Virus record (IMG/VR): IMGVR_UViG_3300008114_000003
Location: 62,001-126,000 of that record
DNA length: 64,000 nt
Strand: one strand, 5' to 3'
Origin: a virus
The notes under the pieces: generated by a model
Seen by the model: only the letters and a program-made list of their open reading frames with translations
Told to the model about the DNA's origin: nothing
Databases searched by the model: none
Shown: positions 33,820 to 42,515 of the stretch, one piece after another
How the letters are laid out: each line of letters opens with the position of its first letter
How positions within the stretch are numbered: the first letter of the stretch is position 1
Translations under genes and position numbers: made by a program

Positions 33820-34495
33820 AGTTTATATAAATGTTGCTGTGATGGGTTCTGTTAATGAAGTTTTGACAAACCTATTAAATAGAATTAAAGATAGTAGTTT
33901 ATACGAAAATTGTGATGTAATCAATTTAGTCATTAATGGTGATATAAACTTATTAAAGGTGAATTTAGATGATCCTAAATATAAAATTTGGAATAAATAT
34001 AAAGATACTTCATATAATGAGTTTCCAACTTTAGATCTAATTTGGAAACATTCACAAGACGAAGATTTCAATGTTCTTTATTTACACACAAAAGGAGTAA
34101 GTAGAAATCATCCTTTTATAACGGATTGGACTAATTACTTATCTTATTTTAGTATAAATAAATGGGAAGATAGATTAGAAGAGTTAAAAGAGAATGATTG
34201 TACTGGTGTTAATTTAAGAGGTAATCCAGAAGATATCAAATTTCATCCTATGTATTGGGGATATGGTAAAGCCCCTAAACATTATTCTGGTAATTTTTGG
34301 TGGAGTAAATCTTCACATATTAAAAATTTATGTAATCCAATCACTTGGATGCCTAATAATGATTATCTGAAATGGAGAATGATGTGTGAAATGTGGGTTT
34401 GTCAATTACCAGAATCAAAATACTATAATGCTCATACATCAGATGTTGATCATTACCAAAATCCATATCCAGGAGAATTATATGAAACAGTTTAA
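33812..34495 (+). CDS. putative glycosyltransferase (YLHTKG type)
   Basis: 227 aa: VYINVAVMGSVNEVLTNLLN, FNVLYLHTKGVSRNHPFITD, GVNLRGNPEDIKFHPMYWGYG, FWWSKSSHIKNL and HTSDVDHYQNPYPGELY. The VLYLHTKG motif with a later W-x-x-x region is frequent in polysaccharide glycosyltransferases of bacteria. Last sugar-modifying gene of the island; it overlaps both neighbours. Confidence 0.65.
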   Translation: MNRVYINVAVMGSVNEVLTNLLNRIKDSSLYENCDVINLVINGDINLLKVNLDDPKYKIWNKYKDTSYNEFPTLDLIWKHSQDEDFNVLYLHTKGVSRNHPFITDWTNYLSYFSINKWEDRLEELKENDCTGVNLRGNPEDIKFHPMYWGYGKAPKHYSGNFWWSKSSHIKNLCNPITWMPNNDYLKWRMMCEMWVCQLPESKYYNAHTSDVDHYQNPYPGELYETV

Positions 34496-34643
34496 TCCCA
34501 GTGATGAGTTATCGAAGTTACTTTCTCAAGAATTAGCTAAGTCTATTGATAAAGAAATTATGAATGAACTATTTAGACTTTTTCCAAAAGTAACAATGAG
34601 TAGAAGAAATAAAATTAATAAAATATACAAAAAAGGTGATTAA
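34482..34643 (+). CDS. hypothetical protein, 53 aa
   Basis: Start at MKQFNPSDELSKLLSQELAK inside the 3' end of the preceding gene; an upstream start at 34386 is embedded in the glycosyltransferase and unlikely. Helical, basic C-terminus (SRRNKINKIYKKGD). Function unknown; it ends at a bidirectional terminator. Confidence 0.5.
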   Translation: MKQFNPSDELSKLLSQELAKSIDKEIMNELFRLFPKVTMSRRNKINKIYKKGD

Positions 34644-34661
34644 ATTAATCACCTTTTTTTT
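34631..34661. terminator. bidirectional terminator
   Basis: AAAAGGTGATTAA / TTAATCACCTTTT stem with A and T tracts on both sides, between the convergent island and virion genes. Confidence 0.85.
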
Positions 34662-35293
34662 CTCCAATGAGCAACTAAGTAGTTATCACCTATTAAATTA
34701 TTATCAATAATAACTGGTGTATCAAAGTCTTCAAGTATTTTTGCTTTATTATAAAGAAACTCAATATCATAGAAGTTAAAATGAAATGTCATTGTAAATT
34801 CTTTAGATGTTACTTTTTGTTGTGAGTAATTAAATGTATTATCACTTAAAGCTTTTAATATTATTTCATAAAATCGAATTATATAGATAGCATCTCTGTG
34901 TATATCAACACAAGTAATAGTAAATGGATAAAGAAATTGATTATCTAAATCTAAATAGTGTTTTGTTACAATATCAAATAAAAGCCAATAATTTAAATCA
35001 GAGTCAACAGATCTAAAAGTTATTGTTAACTCGTGAGTTGTTGATATATCCTGAACATTTTTAGCAGGTTTGAATTGTCTTTCTTTACCTCTTGGTAGAA
35101 CTTGTTTTGGTAAATCAATAGAAATACCTGGAAAGTTAACAGATTTAATAGTAGAGTTAATATAATCTATTATATTTTCGTATTGAACCCAATTCTTTTC
35201 AAGAATAGGCTTATATGTCTCAACTAACTCTGGCTTTAAAAAGTTACTCGGTAAATTAAATATAAACTGACTGGACTGTGAACTTAACCTCAT
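34649..35293 (-). CDS. putative tail structural protein, 214 aa
   Basis: Contains LTITFRSVDSDLNYWLLFDI, HYLDLDNQFLYPFTITCVD and EFTMTFHFNFYDIEFLYN, a beta-sandwich pattern similar to phage tail-tube or baseplate proteins. No signal peptide or enzymatic motif. It lies directly downstream of the 709-aa virion protein on the same strand. Call by pattern and context. Confidence 0.45.
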   Translation of the reverse strand: MRLSSQSSQFIFNLPSNFLKPELVETYKPILEKNWVQYENIIDYINSTIKSVNFPGISIDLPKQVLPRGKERQFKPAKNVQDISTTHELTITFRSVDSDLNYWLLFDIVTKHYLDLDNQFLYPFTITCVDIHRDAIYIIRFYEIILKALSDNTFNYSQQKVTSKEFTMTFHFNFYDIEFLYNKAKILEDFDTPVIIDNNLIGDNYLVAHWRKKR

Positions 35294-35310
35294 TTATTTA
35301 TTATTAATTT

Positions 35311-37440
35311 TTATGGTTTTTTATTAGGTGTTGTTTGACCTGAAATTAACTTTCTAGTAACGATAGCAGTTTCTTTTGGCATCTTAGGATCTTTAATGAT
35401 ATCTGGTGCCTTAGGAGCTTCATTATTAAGAATTTGAATATTATCAAGACTGTCGTAAATTTTAAATAATCCAGTATAAATAACTGTACTATTAGCACCT
35501 GTTGTACCAACAATATAAAAAATATTTACTTTAGCATCATAAATCTTTTTAACATTTAAAAATTTAGATTCAGGTATTTTAAATACAACTTGTCCTAACT
35601 TTAAGTTTACTTCTTTTGATTCAGTCATCAATTTAAAATCATGTGATGATGTATCATTTTTTATAACCATTTTAACTTCTGTAAAAGATGTTAAATCTAA
35701 ATAGTCTGGTTGTGTACTAACACCACTTGCAATAACAAACTTCATTATGTTATCAAATGGATATATTAATACTTGTAATTTTCCAATACCATAGAAAGTT
35801 GTGCTATTAACTATTGAGTTTTCTGATTTTGCTATAATATTAAATCTATCAACAAAAACTGGAAAAGGTACTTTTACTTCTTGGACTTGTACATTTCCAG
35901 CACCACCGCCTCCACCAAGACCCGCTCCGTTTCCGCCACCAGCACCACCAGCGCCTGTGTTTACATTAGGATAACCACCATTTGGATTACCAGAACCACC
36001 CGCTCCGGTTCCTGTACCAGCACCTGTACCAACACCTGTACCAGCACCTGTACCAGCACCTGTACCAGTGCCTGTTCCGTTTCCAGTACCGGTTCCTAAA
36101 CCATTTGTATTATTAATATTGTTTCCTTGATTTTGTAAAGCTAATAGATCTTTAAATGTTCCATTTGATCCAGAAAATAGTGCTTTTCCTATAGCTATTC
36201 CATTTTTATATCCAACACCTATTTGTTTTCCAAAATTTCTACCAGATACAGAATTTGATTTACCTAAAGAGTTAGTATTCCCTAATAAAGCAGCATCTAT
36301 ATTATTTTTAATATTATAAACTTTTGGTTTTAATGCGTTATCTAAATTTATTTTAGATAAACGTATGCTATATTTGGTTATTTCATCTTGTAACATACCA
36401 TAAGAAGCTCTTCTTAATATAAACGAATCATCAACTGAATCTATAAGTCTCATTTCAACATCTATAATTGCGGTTGTTGTTGAGAATTTAATAATTGGTC
36501 TATAATCAACTGTTTCGTTAAAACCATCATTTATAGTAACTGTTGTCTTTTTACCTCTTATATTTTGCTCATAAGTAATAATATCATACTGAACATAGTA
36601 TCTACGTCCTTCTCTTACAGAATCATCAATAAACTTTTTAAACTCAGCAATATTATTATTATATGTTCCAAATATTTCAAAATAATCACCATCGGATGAG
36701 TGTTGAATTTTTAATCCTAATCTTTCAAATTCTGGTGTTTGTGGTAAAGTTGTCGTAACTTTAGTTCCTAAAATATAATTTGTTCTACCATTAATCGTCT
36801 CAATACCATCAACAAAGTAAAAATCTATGAAAATTGGAGATGTTGAGCTTAAACCAATACCATCCGTTAAATTAAAATTAATACTATTTTCTTTTGGATA
36901 TTCTCCAGTTAGTTGAGCTGCAACTTCACTAACAGCTGGTATATCAATTGATATATTTTTACCCCATAGTTTTTCTTGAAAATAAAGTGGTGGTGCTGAA
37001 TAATTTAGTAAATTTGATTGACTAGTATTAGTCATGTCAAAAAAGAAATTTGATAAATCAAAACTTATTGTATTTGTTCTATCAAATGTATAAACTTTAA
37101 TATAAAAACCTAAATGCTCACCGAAAGTCCAGTTTACTGGAATATGAATTTTAACTGTATCATGTCTGACTGGTATACCAACTGAATAGTCTTTATATTG
37201 TAAATATGAATAGTAAGTCGTATCAACTACTGAAAACTTACCTGATATTGCATCTAATCTAAAAAGTTGATTTGATGGTATATTACCAGAAACACCATCT
37301 GGATCACCAACGTATGATCTTCTTCTATCTCTTGAGTCAATTAATATTTGATATTTCTCAGCTATAAGATTACCATCATTATAAATATATTCTAATAATA
37401 TATCTTTATCTAATTTTAAATATTTTGAAATCTTAGCCAT
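35311..37440 (-). CDS. large virion protein with Gly/Thr-rich hinge, 709 aa
   Basis: N-terminal ~400 residues of repeated beta domains (AEKYQILIDSRDRRRSYVGD, EHLGFYIKVYTFDR, VEMRLIDSVDDSF). Residues ~445-520 are a low-complexity Gly-Thr/Gly-Ala hinge (GTGTG/GAGTG units), then a C-terminal beta region (VKVPFPVFVDRFNIIAKSEN, then VLIYPFDNIMKFVIA). The repeats of immunoglobulin-like or adhesin-like strands suggest a tail, fibre or capsid-decoration component. Confidence 0.55.
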   Translation of the reverse strand: MAKISKYLKLDKDILLEYIYNDGNLIAEKYQILIDSRDRRRSYVGDPDGVSGNIPSNQLFRLDAISGKFSVVDTTYYSYLQYKDYSVGIPVRHDTVKIHIPVNWTFGEHLGFYIKVYTFDRTNTISFDLSNFFFDMTNTSQSNLLNYSAPPLYFQEKLWGKNISIDIPAVSEVAAQLTGEYPKENSINFNLTDGIGLSSTSPIFIDFYFVDGIETINGRTNYILGTKVTTTLPQTPEFERLGLKIQHSSDGDYFEIFGTYNNNIAEFKKFIDDSVREGRRYYVQYDIITYEQNIRGKKTTVTINDGFNETVDYRPIIKFSTTTAIIDVEMRLIDSVDDSFILRRASYGMLQDEITKYSIRLSKINLDNALKPKVYNIKNNIDAALLGNTNSLGKSNSVSGRNFGKQIGVGYKNGIAIGKALFSGSNGTFKDLLALQNQGNNINNTNGLGTGTGNGTGTGTGAGTGAGTGVGTGAGTGTGAGGSGNPNGGYPNVNTGAGGAGGGNGAGLGGGGGAGNVQVQEVKVPFPVFVDRFNIIAKSENSIVNSTTFYGIGKLQVLIYPFDNIMKFVIASGVSTQPDYLDLTSFTEVKMVIKNDTSSHDFKLMTESKEVNLKLGQVVFKIPESKFLNVKKIYDAKVNIFYIVGTTGANSTVIYTGLFKIYDSLDNIQILNNEAPKAPDIIKDPKMPKETAIVTRKLISGQTTPNKKP
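36001..36095 (-). repeat. Gly-Thr/Gly-Ala coding tandem repeats
   Basis: Short in-phase 6/12-nt units (CCAGCACCTGTA on the plus strand) repeated about seven times, encoding the GTGAGTG hinge of the 709-aa protein; such repeats can change length by slippage. Confidence 0.7.
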
Positions 37441-37470
37441 TTAAGTCTATAATGTTTTAGATATATATTA

Positions 37471-37514
37471 AAAAAGAAAACCTCTCATTTATACAATCAG
37501 AGGTTTTCTTTTAA
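37471..37514 (-). terminator. intrinsic terminator
   Basis: AAAAGAAAACCTCT / AGAGGTTTTCTTTT stem of 14 bp with a 13-nt loop, overlapping the 3' end of the gene ending at 37497. Confidence 0.75.
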
Positions 37515-37898
37515 TAGTCTTTCTTTAACACATTCAACTATTTGTTCTTCGGTTAAATCTGGATGATTTAAACAAATTTGTTTATATAATTCTTGTTCTT
37601 CTAAAGCTAATTTTTCAATTTCTTTATTGATTGGATTAGTAAAGTTTTCTAACTTTTTCCCTTCAGTTTCTATTTCATCAATTATTTTTAGTAACTCATT
37701 TAAAGAAGAATAACTTTCGTTGTTTTTATTTTCCTCTTTTTTCATGTCCTTTTCTAAATTATCAAGTTTTTTATAAGCATCATTCAACATTTGTAACGTT
37801 TCTTTTGCTTTTTCTTGATACTTATTTAAATCACTTAACATATTGATATAAGTTTTTCTAATATTAACAGCTGCTAATAAGAATCTTTCGTCTATCAT
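37497..37898 (-). CDS. coiled-coil protein, 133 aa
   Basis: Strongly helical with heptad spacing (INMLSDLNKYQEKAKETLQM, then KLDNLEKDMKKEENKNNES and LDEIETEGKKLENF-like segments). It overlaps the 303-aa gene by ATGA, so the two are coupled; both precede the 709-aa virion gene on the same strand. A scaffold or structural adaptor is possible. Confidence 0.55.
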   Translation of the reverse strand: MIDERFLLAAVNIRKTYINMLSDLNKYQEKAKETLQMLNDAYKKLDNLEKDMKKEENKNNESYSSLNELLKIIDEIETEGKKLENFTNPINKEIEKLALEEQELYKQICLNHPDLTEEQIVECVKERLLKENL

Positions 37899-38806
37899 TG
37901 TTGCTCAGTCTCTTTTTTGGCTCTTGGTTTTCGAGTGACTTTTTTTACTTCAGAAACTTTAATTTCTTCTTTTTCTTGTTTTAAATTTCTTTTTGTTGAA
38001 GCTATTGGTTTTTTTCTAGTTGTTGTTTTTTTAACTGATTTGTTATAAACCATTTCTTTTATCTTTTCAGAAATTTGAAATTTTAAATTTTCTGGATTTT
38101 TTAATAAATCATTAGCTATTTCAGATGCTAAGAAATCTATAATACTTTTTTCATATGAATCCTCCATCATTTCAATAAAGTCTAATCTAGGAATTTTATT
38201 ATTTAGAGTTAAATCTAAACTAAACTCAACTACTTTTTTGGCATTTCTGAACATTATGTGAATTGGATCTTCTGGTTTAGCAAGAGGTCTTTGAACAACA
38301 TCACCTTCTTCATTTCTTTGAACCTCTACTCTTTGCACATTATTATCAACAACTGGAGGTATATAAGTTTGTTGTGGTGGTGTTGGTAATTCTTCATCAT
38401 CGATTAATCTAGATAAAGCTTCCTGTTGTCTAACAGTTGCTTCTCTATTATCAATCACACCATACTTTCTAGCCAATTCCTCTCTTTCATCTTCAATTGA
38501 TGAATAAACAACCGCACTATCATCACTAGTTGGTCTAACTTGACCACTATAATTAGACATATTTACAGTTCCATCATCAACCATATTATCGGTTGGTATG
38601 TTTTTAATTGTTTCAGTTAATGATTCAAAAGCTGATCTATTATTAAGAAATGAACGAGGATCAATTTCTTCTACAAAGTAATTTGTATCACCTAATCTTC
38701 GAACATCAATTTTTTGTTTGTTTTCTAGAATTGCGATATTTTCAAATGAATCAATTACCTTAACAACCTCTCCAGTTCTAATATCTCTAAATTTTTTACC
38801 TTTCAT
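37895..38806 (-). CDS. hypothetical protein with Lys-rich C-terminal tail, 303 aa
   Basis: N-terminal ~50 residues form a small beta unit (KKFRDIRTGEVVKVIDSFEN). A disordered Asp/Ser/Pro region spans ~75-165 and a helical domain ~180-250 (ILIHIMFRNAKKVVEFSLDL-like). The tail after 250 is very basic (KKTTTRKKPIASTKRNLKQE), suited to binding DNA or RNA. Possibly a virion or assembly protein; not recognised. Confidence 0.5.
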   Translation of the reverse strand: MKGKKFRDIRTGEVVKVIDSFENIAILENKQKIDVRRLGDTNYFVEEIDPRSFLNNRSAFESLTETIKNIPTDNMVDDGTVNMSNYSGQVRPTSDDSAVVYSSIEDEREELARKYGVIDNREATVRQQEALSRLIDDEELPTPPQQTYIPPVVDNNVQRVEVQRNEEGDVVQRPLAKPEDPIHIMFRNAKKVVEFSLDLTLNNKIPRLDFIEMMEDSYEKSIIDFLASEIANDLLKNPENLKFQISEKIKEMVYNKSVKKTTTRKKPIASTKRNLKQEKEEIKVSEVKKVTRKPRAKKETEQQ

Positions 38807-38851
38807 AAAAATATATATATTTTTTAACTTCTGATTATATATATCTAAACC

Positions 38852-39532
38852 TTATTTGTTTAAATCAAAATCTATTTTATCCCTTTTAATAAACCTATTA
38901 GTATAAGAATCCAATGGTTGAAGATTTGTATAATGATTCAACTTTATAACATCGTCCTCGTTGATCGCACTGGATAACGGAATTATATGATCTATATCCC
39001 AAATTACTCCATAATTATCCCAAGACATATCACCAACAAATCTTTCCTCTAAATAATTTTTAAAAAACTCAATATCACAACCCAAAATATCTATCGACTT
39101 TTTATTCTTAGATAAACCTTTACATTTAATGGAGTTTCTTATTATCCTAGATATAACAGATTTTAACTTAAAAATGGGATCATTTTTTCTCCTCTCTCGC
39201 TGATAATTTGTTTTATACGATCTTATTTTTTCTCTATTTATCCTTGAATATTCTGACTTATATTTCTTTATTTTTTCTCTATTTTCTTCAGAATATTCTT
39301 TTTGATAAGTTAACTTTCGTTCCCTGTCTAAATTATATCTTTCTTTCTCTCTTTCTTTTATAGAGTCTTTATTTTTAGAATAGTATTCTTTTGATTTCTC
39401 TTTTAATTTCTCTTTATTTCTAAGAGCATATTCCTTTTTATATAAACTCTCACATTCTTTACAAGAATTTTTTGTTTTTACGAATAAGATCAATTCTTTT
39501 TCAATTCCACATTTTATACAAATTTTAGTCAT
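38852..39532 (-). CDS. HNH homing endonuclease, 226 aa
   Basis: N-terminal zinc ribbon (CIKCGIEKELILF ... CKECESLY), a long charged linker (KEYYSKNKDSIKEREKERYN repeats), then an HNH core: WDNYGVIWDIDHIIPLSSAI, LNHYTNLQPL. Free-standing beside gp32. TTTATATATA lies 4 nt before the ATG (39537-39546), so it carries the same start motif as neighbouring phage genes. Related to the copies at 1-428, 40809 and 47036. Confidence 0.9.
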   Translation of the reverse strand: MTKICIKCGIEKELILFVKTKNSCKECESLYKKEYALRNKEKLKEKSKEYYSKNKDSIKEREKERYNLDRERKLTYQKEYSEENREKIKKYKSEYSRINREKIRSYKTNYQRERRKNDPIFKLKSVISRIIRNSIKCKGLSKNKKSIDILGCDIEFFKNYLEERFVGDMSWDNYGVIWDIDHIIPLSSAINEDDVIKLNHYTNLQPLDSYTNRFIKRDKIDFDLNK

Positions 39533-39543
39533 AAGTTATATAT

Positions 39544-39579
39544 AAAAAAAGTGTCCTCTTTTTTGAGGACACTTTTTTT
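39544..39579 (-). terminator. intrinsic terminator downstream of gp32
   Basis: AAAAAAAGTGTCCTC / GAGGACACTTTTTTT stem, 6-nt T loop. It ends gp32 transcription and the HNH start motif overlaps its distal side. Confidence 0.85.
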
Positions 39580-39595
39580 ATTGATTTTTCAAATC

Positions 39596-40570
39596 TTACA
39601 AATCTGAAAAGAAATCGTCTTCCGATTCTACTTGTGTAGTAGTAGTCTTTTGAGTAAACGTTTCTTCGAACTCAAAATCATCTGAAGATGGTTTTGTTTC
39701 AGTTTTAGTCGCTGAGAATGAAGAAGAAGCTTTTCCAGTTAAGAAGTTAACGATTTCGTTAATCTTACCATTTTGCTCATCAGTCAATCTTTTTGGTGCG
39801 TATTCCTCTAAATCATGCTCTCTATCTGTTAAGAAATCTTTAACAATAGATTGAGCTTCTGGTTTAACTCTTACTTTACCATCAATTTCGATAGTTGGTA
39901 CATTTTTGAATACACCGTTTTTGAATACTGGTAAAGAAGTTGTCTCACTTTTAAAAGTTGACATTTTATAATCTGGGTAAGTTTCATCACCTGTTTGAAT
40001 TTCTTTAACAATAAGTACGAAATCTTTTCCTTCTGCTAAATCAAATACATTACAAGGTACTCCAGAAATTTCACCATTTTTCTCTTGAGAGATTTTATCT
40101 TTAATAGTTTTACCGTATTGGAAAATCATAATTTTACCAACTAATTCTGGTTGTTGTTCATCTTCAACTACAAGAACATAAGAGTAATACTTTTTAGAAT
40201 ATTTTAATTGTCTTGCTTTTTCAATTAAAACTGCGTTTTTAGAGTTTGTCATTGTGTAATACAAATCTGTTAAAGCACATTTCTCATTGAAGTTTTTTGG
40301 ACTATCAAACCATCCAGCTAATTCTCTAGGGTTTTTGATATCTACGAAGTGTGTGATTTTCTCGATAGCCATTTGACCTACTTTACCTTCTTTTGTTAAG
40401 TTAGGTAAAAGTCTAACTACTGATCTCCATCCTCTTTTTTTGTCTTTCACTTTTGAAAGATCTACTCGGTAAATACCGTCGTTGTTTGTTGTTGTCTTTT
40501 GCTCATTTAAGAAGTCCATTTTGCTGTCTAAGCCTCCATTAAATAGATCATCAATGTTTTCATTTGCCAT
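39596..40570 (-). CDS. 32: gp32-like single-stranded DNA-binding protein
   Basis: 324 aa (T4 gp32 is 301). Core with KRGWRSVVRLLPN, KITHFVDIKNPRELAGWFDS, SKKYYSYVLVVEDEQQPELV, GKIMIFQYGKTIKDKI and VFDLAEGKDFVLIVKE, the OB-fold pattern of T4-like gp32. Ends in a Ser/Asp/Glu tail (ESEDDFFSDL), the acidic C-terminal arm that recruits replisome partners. It coats ssDNA in replication and recombination with UvsX. HNH endonuclease genes flank it on both sides. Confidence 0.9.
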   Translation of the reverse strand: MANENIDDLFNGGLDSKMDFLNEQKTTTNNDGIYRVDLSKVKDKKRGWRSVVRLLPNLTKEGKVGQMAIEKITHFVDIKNPRELAGWFDSPKNFNEKCALTDLYYTMTNSKNAVLIEKARQLKYSKKYYSYVLVVEDEQQPELVGKIMIFQYGKTIKDKISQEKNGEISGVPCNVFDLAEGKDFVLIVKEIQTGDETYPDYKMSTFKSETTSLPVFKNGVFKNVPTIEIDGKVRVKPEAQSIVKDFLTDREHDLEEYAPKRLTDEQNGKINEIVNFLTGKASSSFSATKTETKPSSDDFEFEETFTQKTTTTQVESEDDFFSDL

Positions 40571-40643
40571 AATTGCTTTTTATTTATTTTTAATACTGAC
40601 TTTGTTGTCAGTTAATATTTATATTAGAAATAATTTGGAAAGT

Positions 40644-40793
40644 TTAATTTTTTTTCATATATTCCTCAATTAATTTCTCTATAACTTTTGATTTATCTAA
40701 AAGATTATCATCTATATGCTTTTCAAAAACTTCATATAAATTTGGATCCATAGAAAAATATATTTTTAATTTTCTTTTAGTTTTAATTTTCAT
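40644..40793 (-). CDS. ribbon-helix-helix-like small protein, 49 aa
   Basis: MKIKTKRKLKIYFSMDPNLY, then EVFEKHIDDNLLDKSKVIEKLIEEYMKKN. A strand followed by two helices with a Ser-x-hydrophobic turn fits a ribbon-helix-helix repressor. Short gap between the gp32 start and the HNH gene. Confidence 0.6.
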   Translation of the reverse strand: MKIKTKRKLKIYFSMDPNLYEVFEKHIDDNLLDKSKVIEKLIEEYMKKN

Positions 40794-40808
40794 ATTTTAT
40801 TTTATATT

Positions 40809-41396
40809 TTAATCAGACCATTTGTTTCCTTTAGATAGATTATCCTTAGCCCATAGTGGTTGAAAATTAGTGTAATGGTTTAACTCGTATATCTCATCTT
40901 CTGTATTAGCCCAACTTATCGGCGTTTTGTGGTCTAAGTGCCATTTACCATGATTTTCCCAAGTCATTCCTTCATTGAATTGACTTTCTATGTGAATTTT
41001 GAATTCTTCAAATGAACAGCCTAGTATATTATTCACTTTTGATTTTTTTGAAAATCCTCTTTTCTTAATCGATGTGTAAATCAACTTTCTTATAGATATC
41101 GATAGTTTAAATAGATTATCATATTTTTTTCTTTCATTTATATAAATATTTCTATTTTCTCTATTCTCTTCTTGATATTTTTTATTTCTCTCTATTATAT
41201 AATCTTTATTTTTAGAGTAATTTTCTCTAGATCTCTGTATAAGAATATCTCTATTATCAATATAATATTCTTTCATTTTTTCTTTTCTAGAATCATTATA
41301 TTTTTTATTTAAAATTTTATTACATTCTATACAAACTGACCATCTTTTAAATTGAGATAAATCTTTTTCTAATTCACATTTACTGCATTTTTTCAT
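40809..41396 (-). CDS. HNH homing endonuclease, 195 aa
   Basis: CSKCELEKDLSQF ... CIECNK zinc ribbon, charged linker, then WENHGKWHLDHKTPISWANT and LNHYTNFQPLWAKDNLSKGN, an HNH core nearly identical in layout to 47036-47599. The TTAATATATA motif sits 4 nt upstream (41401-41410) inside a perfect 20-nt palindrome (41399-41418). Confidence 0.9.
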   Translation of the reverse strand: MKKCSKCELEKDLSQFKRWSVCIECNKILNKKYNDSRKEKMKEYYIDNRDILIQRSRENYSKNKDYIIERNKKYQEENRENRNIYINERKKYDNLFKLSISIRKLIYTSIKKRGFSKKSKVNNILGCSFEEFKIHIESQFNEGMTWENHGKWHLDHKTPISWANTEDEIYELNHYTNFQPLWAKDNLSKGNKWSD

Positions 41397-41421
41397 AAGT
41401 TATATATTAATATATAACTTC

Positions 41422-41452
41422 TACCTTTTCTACCTTTTCTACCTTTTCTACT
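41422..41452. repeat. 9-bp tandem repeat
   Basis: TACCTTTTC repeated three times plus a partial copy, directly downstream of the 80-aa gene and upstream of the HNH start motif. Confidence 0.8.
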
Positions 41453-41694
41453 TAATTTTGTTGGTTAATTCCCATAATCTTTTCAGATAAATATTCTGTA
41501 TAAGCAATACTACCCAAACTCTCTTTTGTGTATTGAGAATAATCTGGCTTATACCATCTACTATCAAAATAATTATTATGTGAATTATCAATTACTTCAC
41601 CCCTAAAAATTTTTAAGATTTTTTGAGCTCTTAAAAAAGAATTATATCCAACATCATTTCTATATGGATCAACACTTATATAATATGGGTTCAT
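41452..41694 (-). CDS. hypothetical protein, 80 aa
   Basis: MNPYYISVDPYRNDVGYNSF, Tyr/Asn-rich, with IDNSHNNYFDSRWYKPDYSQ. It starts inside the stop of the upstream 56-aa gene (ATGA). Function not recognised. Confidence 0.55.
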   Translation of the reverse strand: MNPYYISVDPYRNDVGYNSFLRAQKILKIFRGEVIDNSHNNYFDSRWYKPDYSQYTKESLGSIAYTEYLSEKIMGINQQN

Positions 41695-41861
41695 TTTCTA
41701 ATTGTTTTAATACGTTCAACTTGATATTTCATTATATCGACATTTTTATATTGGTTTAAGAAATCAACTATTTTTTTATACATCTCAATAGGTGTTTCTA
41801 ATAAAATACATCCATATGGATAAACCCCCTCATTTATAAACTCAATATATTTTTTTATCAT
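41691..41861 (-). CDS. hypothetical protein, 56 aa
   Basis: MIKKYIEFINEGVYPYGCIL, then LETPIEMYKKIVDFLNQYKN. Small alpha/beta protein. TAAATATATA lies 4 nt before its ATG (41866-41875). It precedes the 80-aa gene with a 4-nt overlap. Confidence 0.55.
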   Translation of the reverse strand: MIKKYIEFINEGVYPYGCILLETPIEMYKKIVDFLNQYKNVDIMKYQVERIKTIRK

Positions 41862-41898
41862 ATTCTATATATTTATATCGCCATTCCAAAAAAGTTAT

Positions 41899-41906
41899 TA
41901 TATTTG
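41899..41906 (+). promoter_or_regulatory. Bacteroidota-type -7 promoter element
   Basis: TATATTTG 21 nt before the ATG at 41928; divergent from the minus-strand start motif at 41866-41875. Confidence 0.6.
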
Positions 41907-41927
41907 TAAAACAAAATAAGACGAGTT

Positions 41928-42098
41928 ATGGAAAGATATTCAATGAAAGAGGTTTTAAAACAAAAGTATGGAGAAGTAGAAAAATCTAAAGGTGGTAAAG
42001 TTGCTACCAAAAGAGCTACTAAAAATGCTGAGAAAAAAGAAACTGGTAAATATGTTACCAAAATCGTAGATGGTGTTAAATATATGGTTTTGAAATAA
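41928..42098 (+). CDS. small basic protein, 56 aa
   Basis: MERYSMKEVLKQKYGEVEKS, then a Lys/Thr/Ala-rich central stretch (GGKVATKRATKNAEKKETGK) and KIVDGVKYMVLK. A nucleic-acid-binding role is possible. It overlaps the next gene by TAATG. Confidence 0.55.
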   Translation: MERYSMKEVLKQKYGEVEKSKGGKVATKRATKNAEKKETGKYVTKIVDGVKYMVLK

Positions 42099-42499
42099 TG
42101 ACTAGTGAAGAAATAATAGAAGGCAATAAAATCATAGCTGAGTTTATGGTTCCTAACTGGGAACTTCTTAAATCAGATACTTATGAGGGTGGAATTGAAA
42201 CTAAAGACTTATGGGTAGCCGCGAGTCTTTGTAGTGAAGAATATGGAACACTAAGATATCATATTTCATATGACTCACTCTTTAGAGTGATTGATAAATT
42301 AGAAGAAGATATTTATAATTGGGTTACTTTATCTGGTCATAGATGTTTAATAGAAGAAAAATGTCCATATAGTGGTAAAGTCTATAAAAAAGTAGAGTAT
42401 AACGGACTAAACTCAAAAGGTAGTAAAATAGAAAACTACTGGAGAACAGTAGTTGATTTTATAAAATATCTCAATGAAGAAAAAAAGAGTGATTTATAA
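42098..42499 (+). CDS. hypothetical protein, 133 aa
   Basis: Begins MTSEEIIEGNKIIAEFMVPN; the layout with EEYGTLRYHISYDSLFRVID and VVDFIKYLNEEK recalls conserved hypothetical proteins of Bacteroidota phages (IxxNKxIAEFM near the start, then YHxSWD-type). Function unknown. A bidirectional terminator follows. Confidence 0.6.
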   Translation: MTSEEIIEGNKIIAEFMVPNWELLKSDTYEGGIETKDLWVAASLCSEEYGTLRYHISYDSLFRVIDKLEEDIYNWVTLSGHRCLIEEKCPYSGKVYKKVEYNGLNSKGSKIENYWRTVVDFIKYLNEEKKSDL

Positions 42500-42514
42500 T
42501 CACTCTTTTTTTTT
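42481..42514. terminator. bidirectional terminator
   Basis: AAAAAAGAGTGATT / AATCACTCTTTTTT stem with a 3-nt loop, between convergent genes. Confidence 0.85.
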
Positions 42515-42515
42515 A

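Noticed and set aside
26039-34495. Glycosylation island as a host chromosomal fragment
   Set aside because: Codon use, overlaps and spacing match the flanking phage genes, and virion-type genes follow directly, so it is treated as part of the phage.
35881-36099. Plus-strand 72-aa Thr/Ser/Cys-rich frame
   Set aside because: Antisense of the Gly-Thr hinge of the 709-aa virion protein; repeats alone keep it open.
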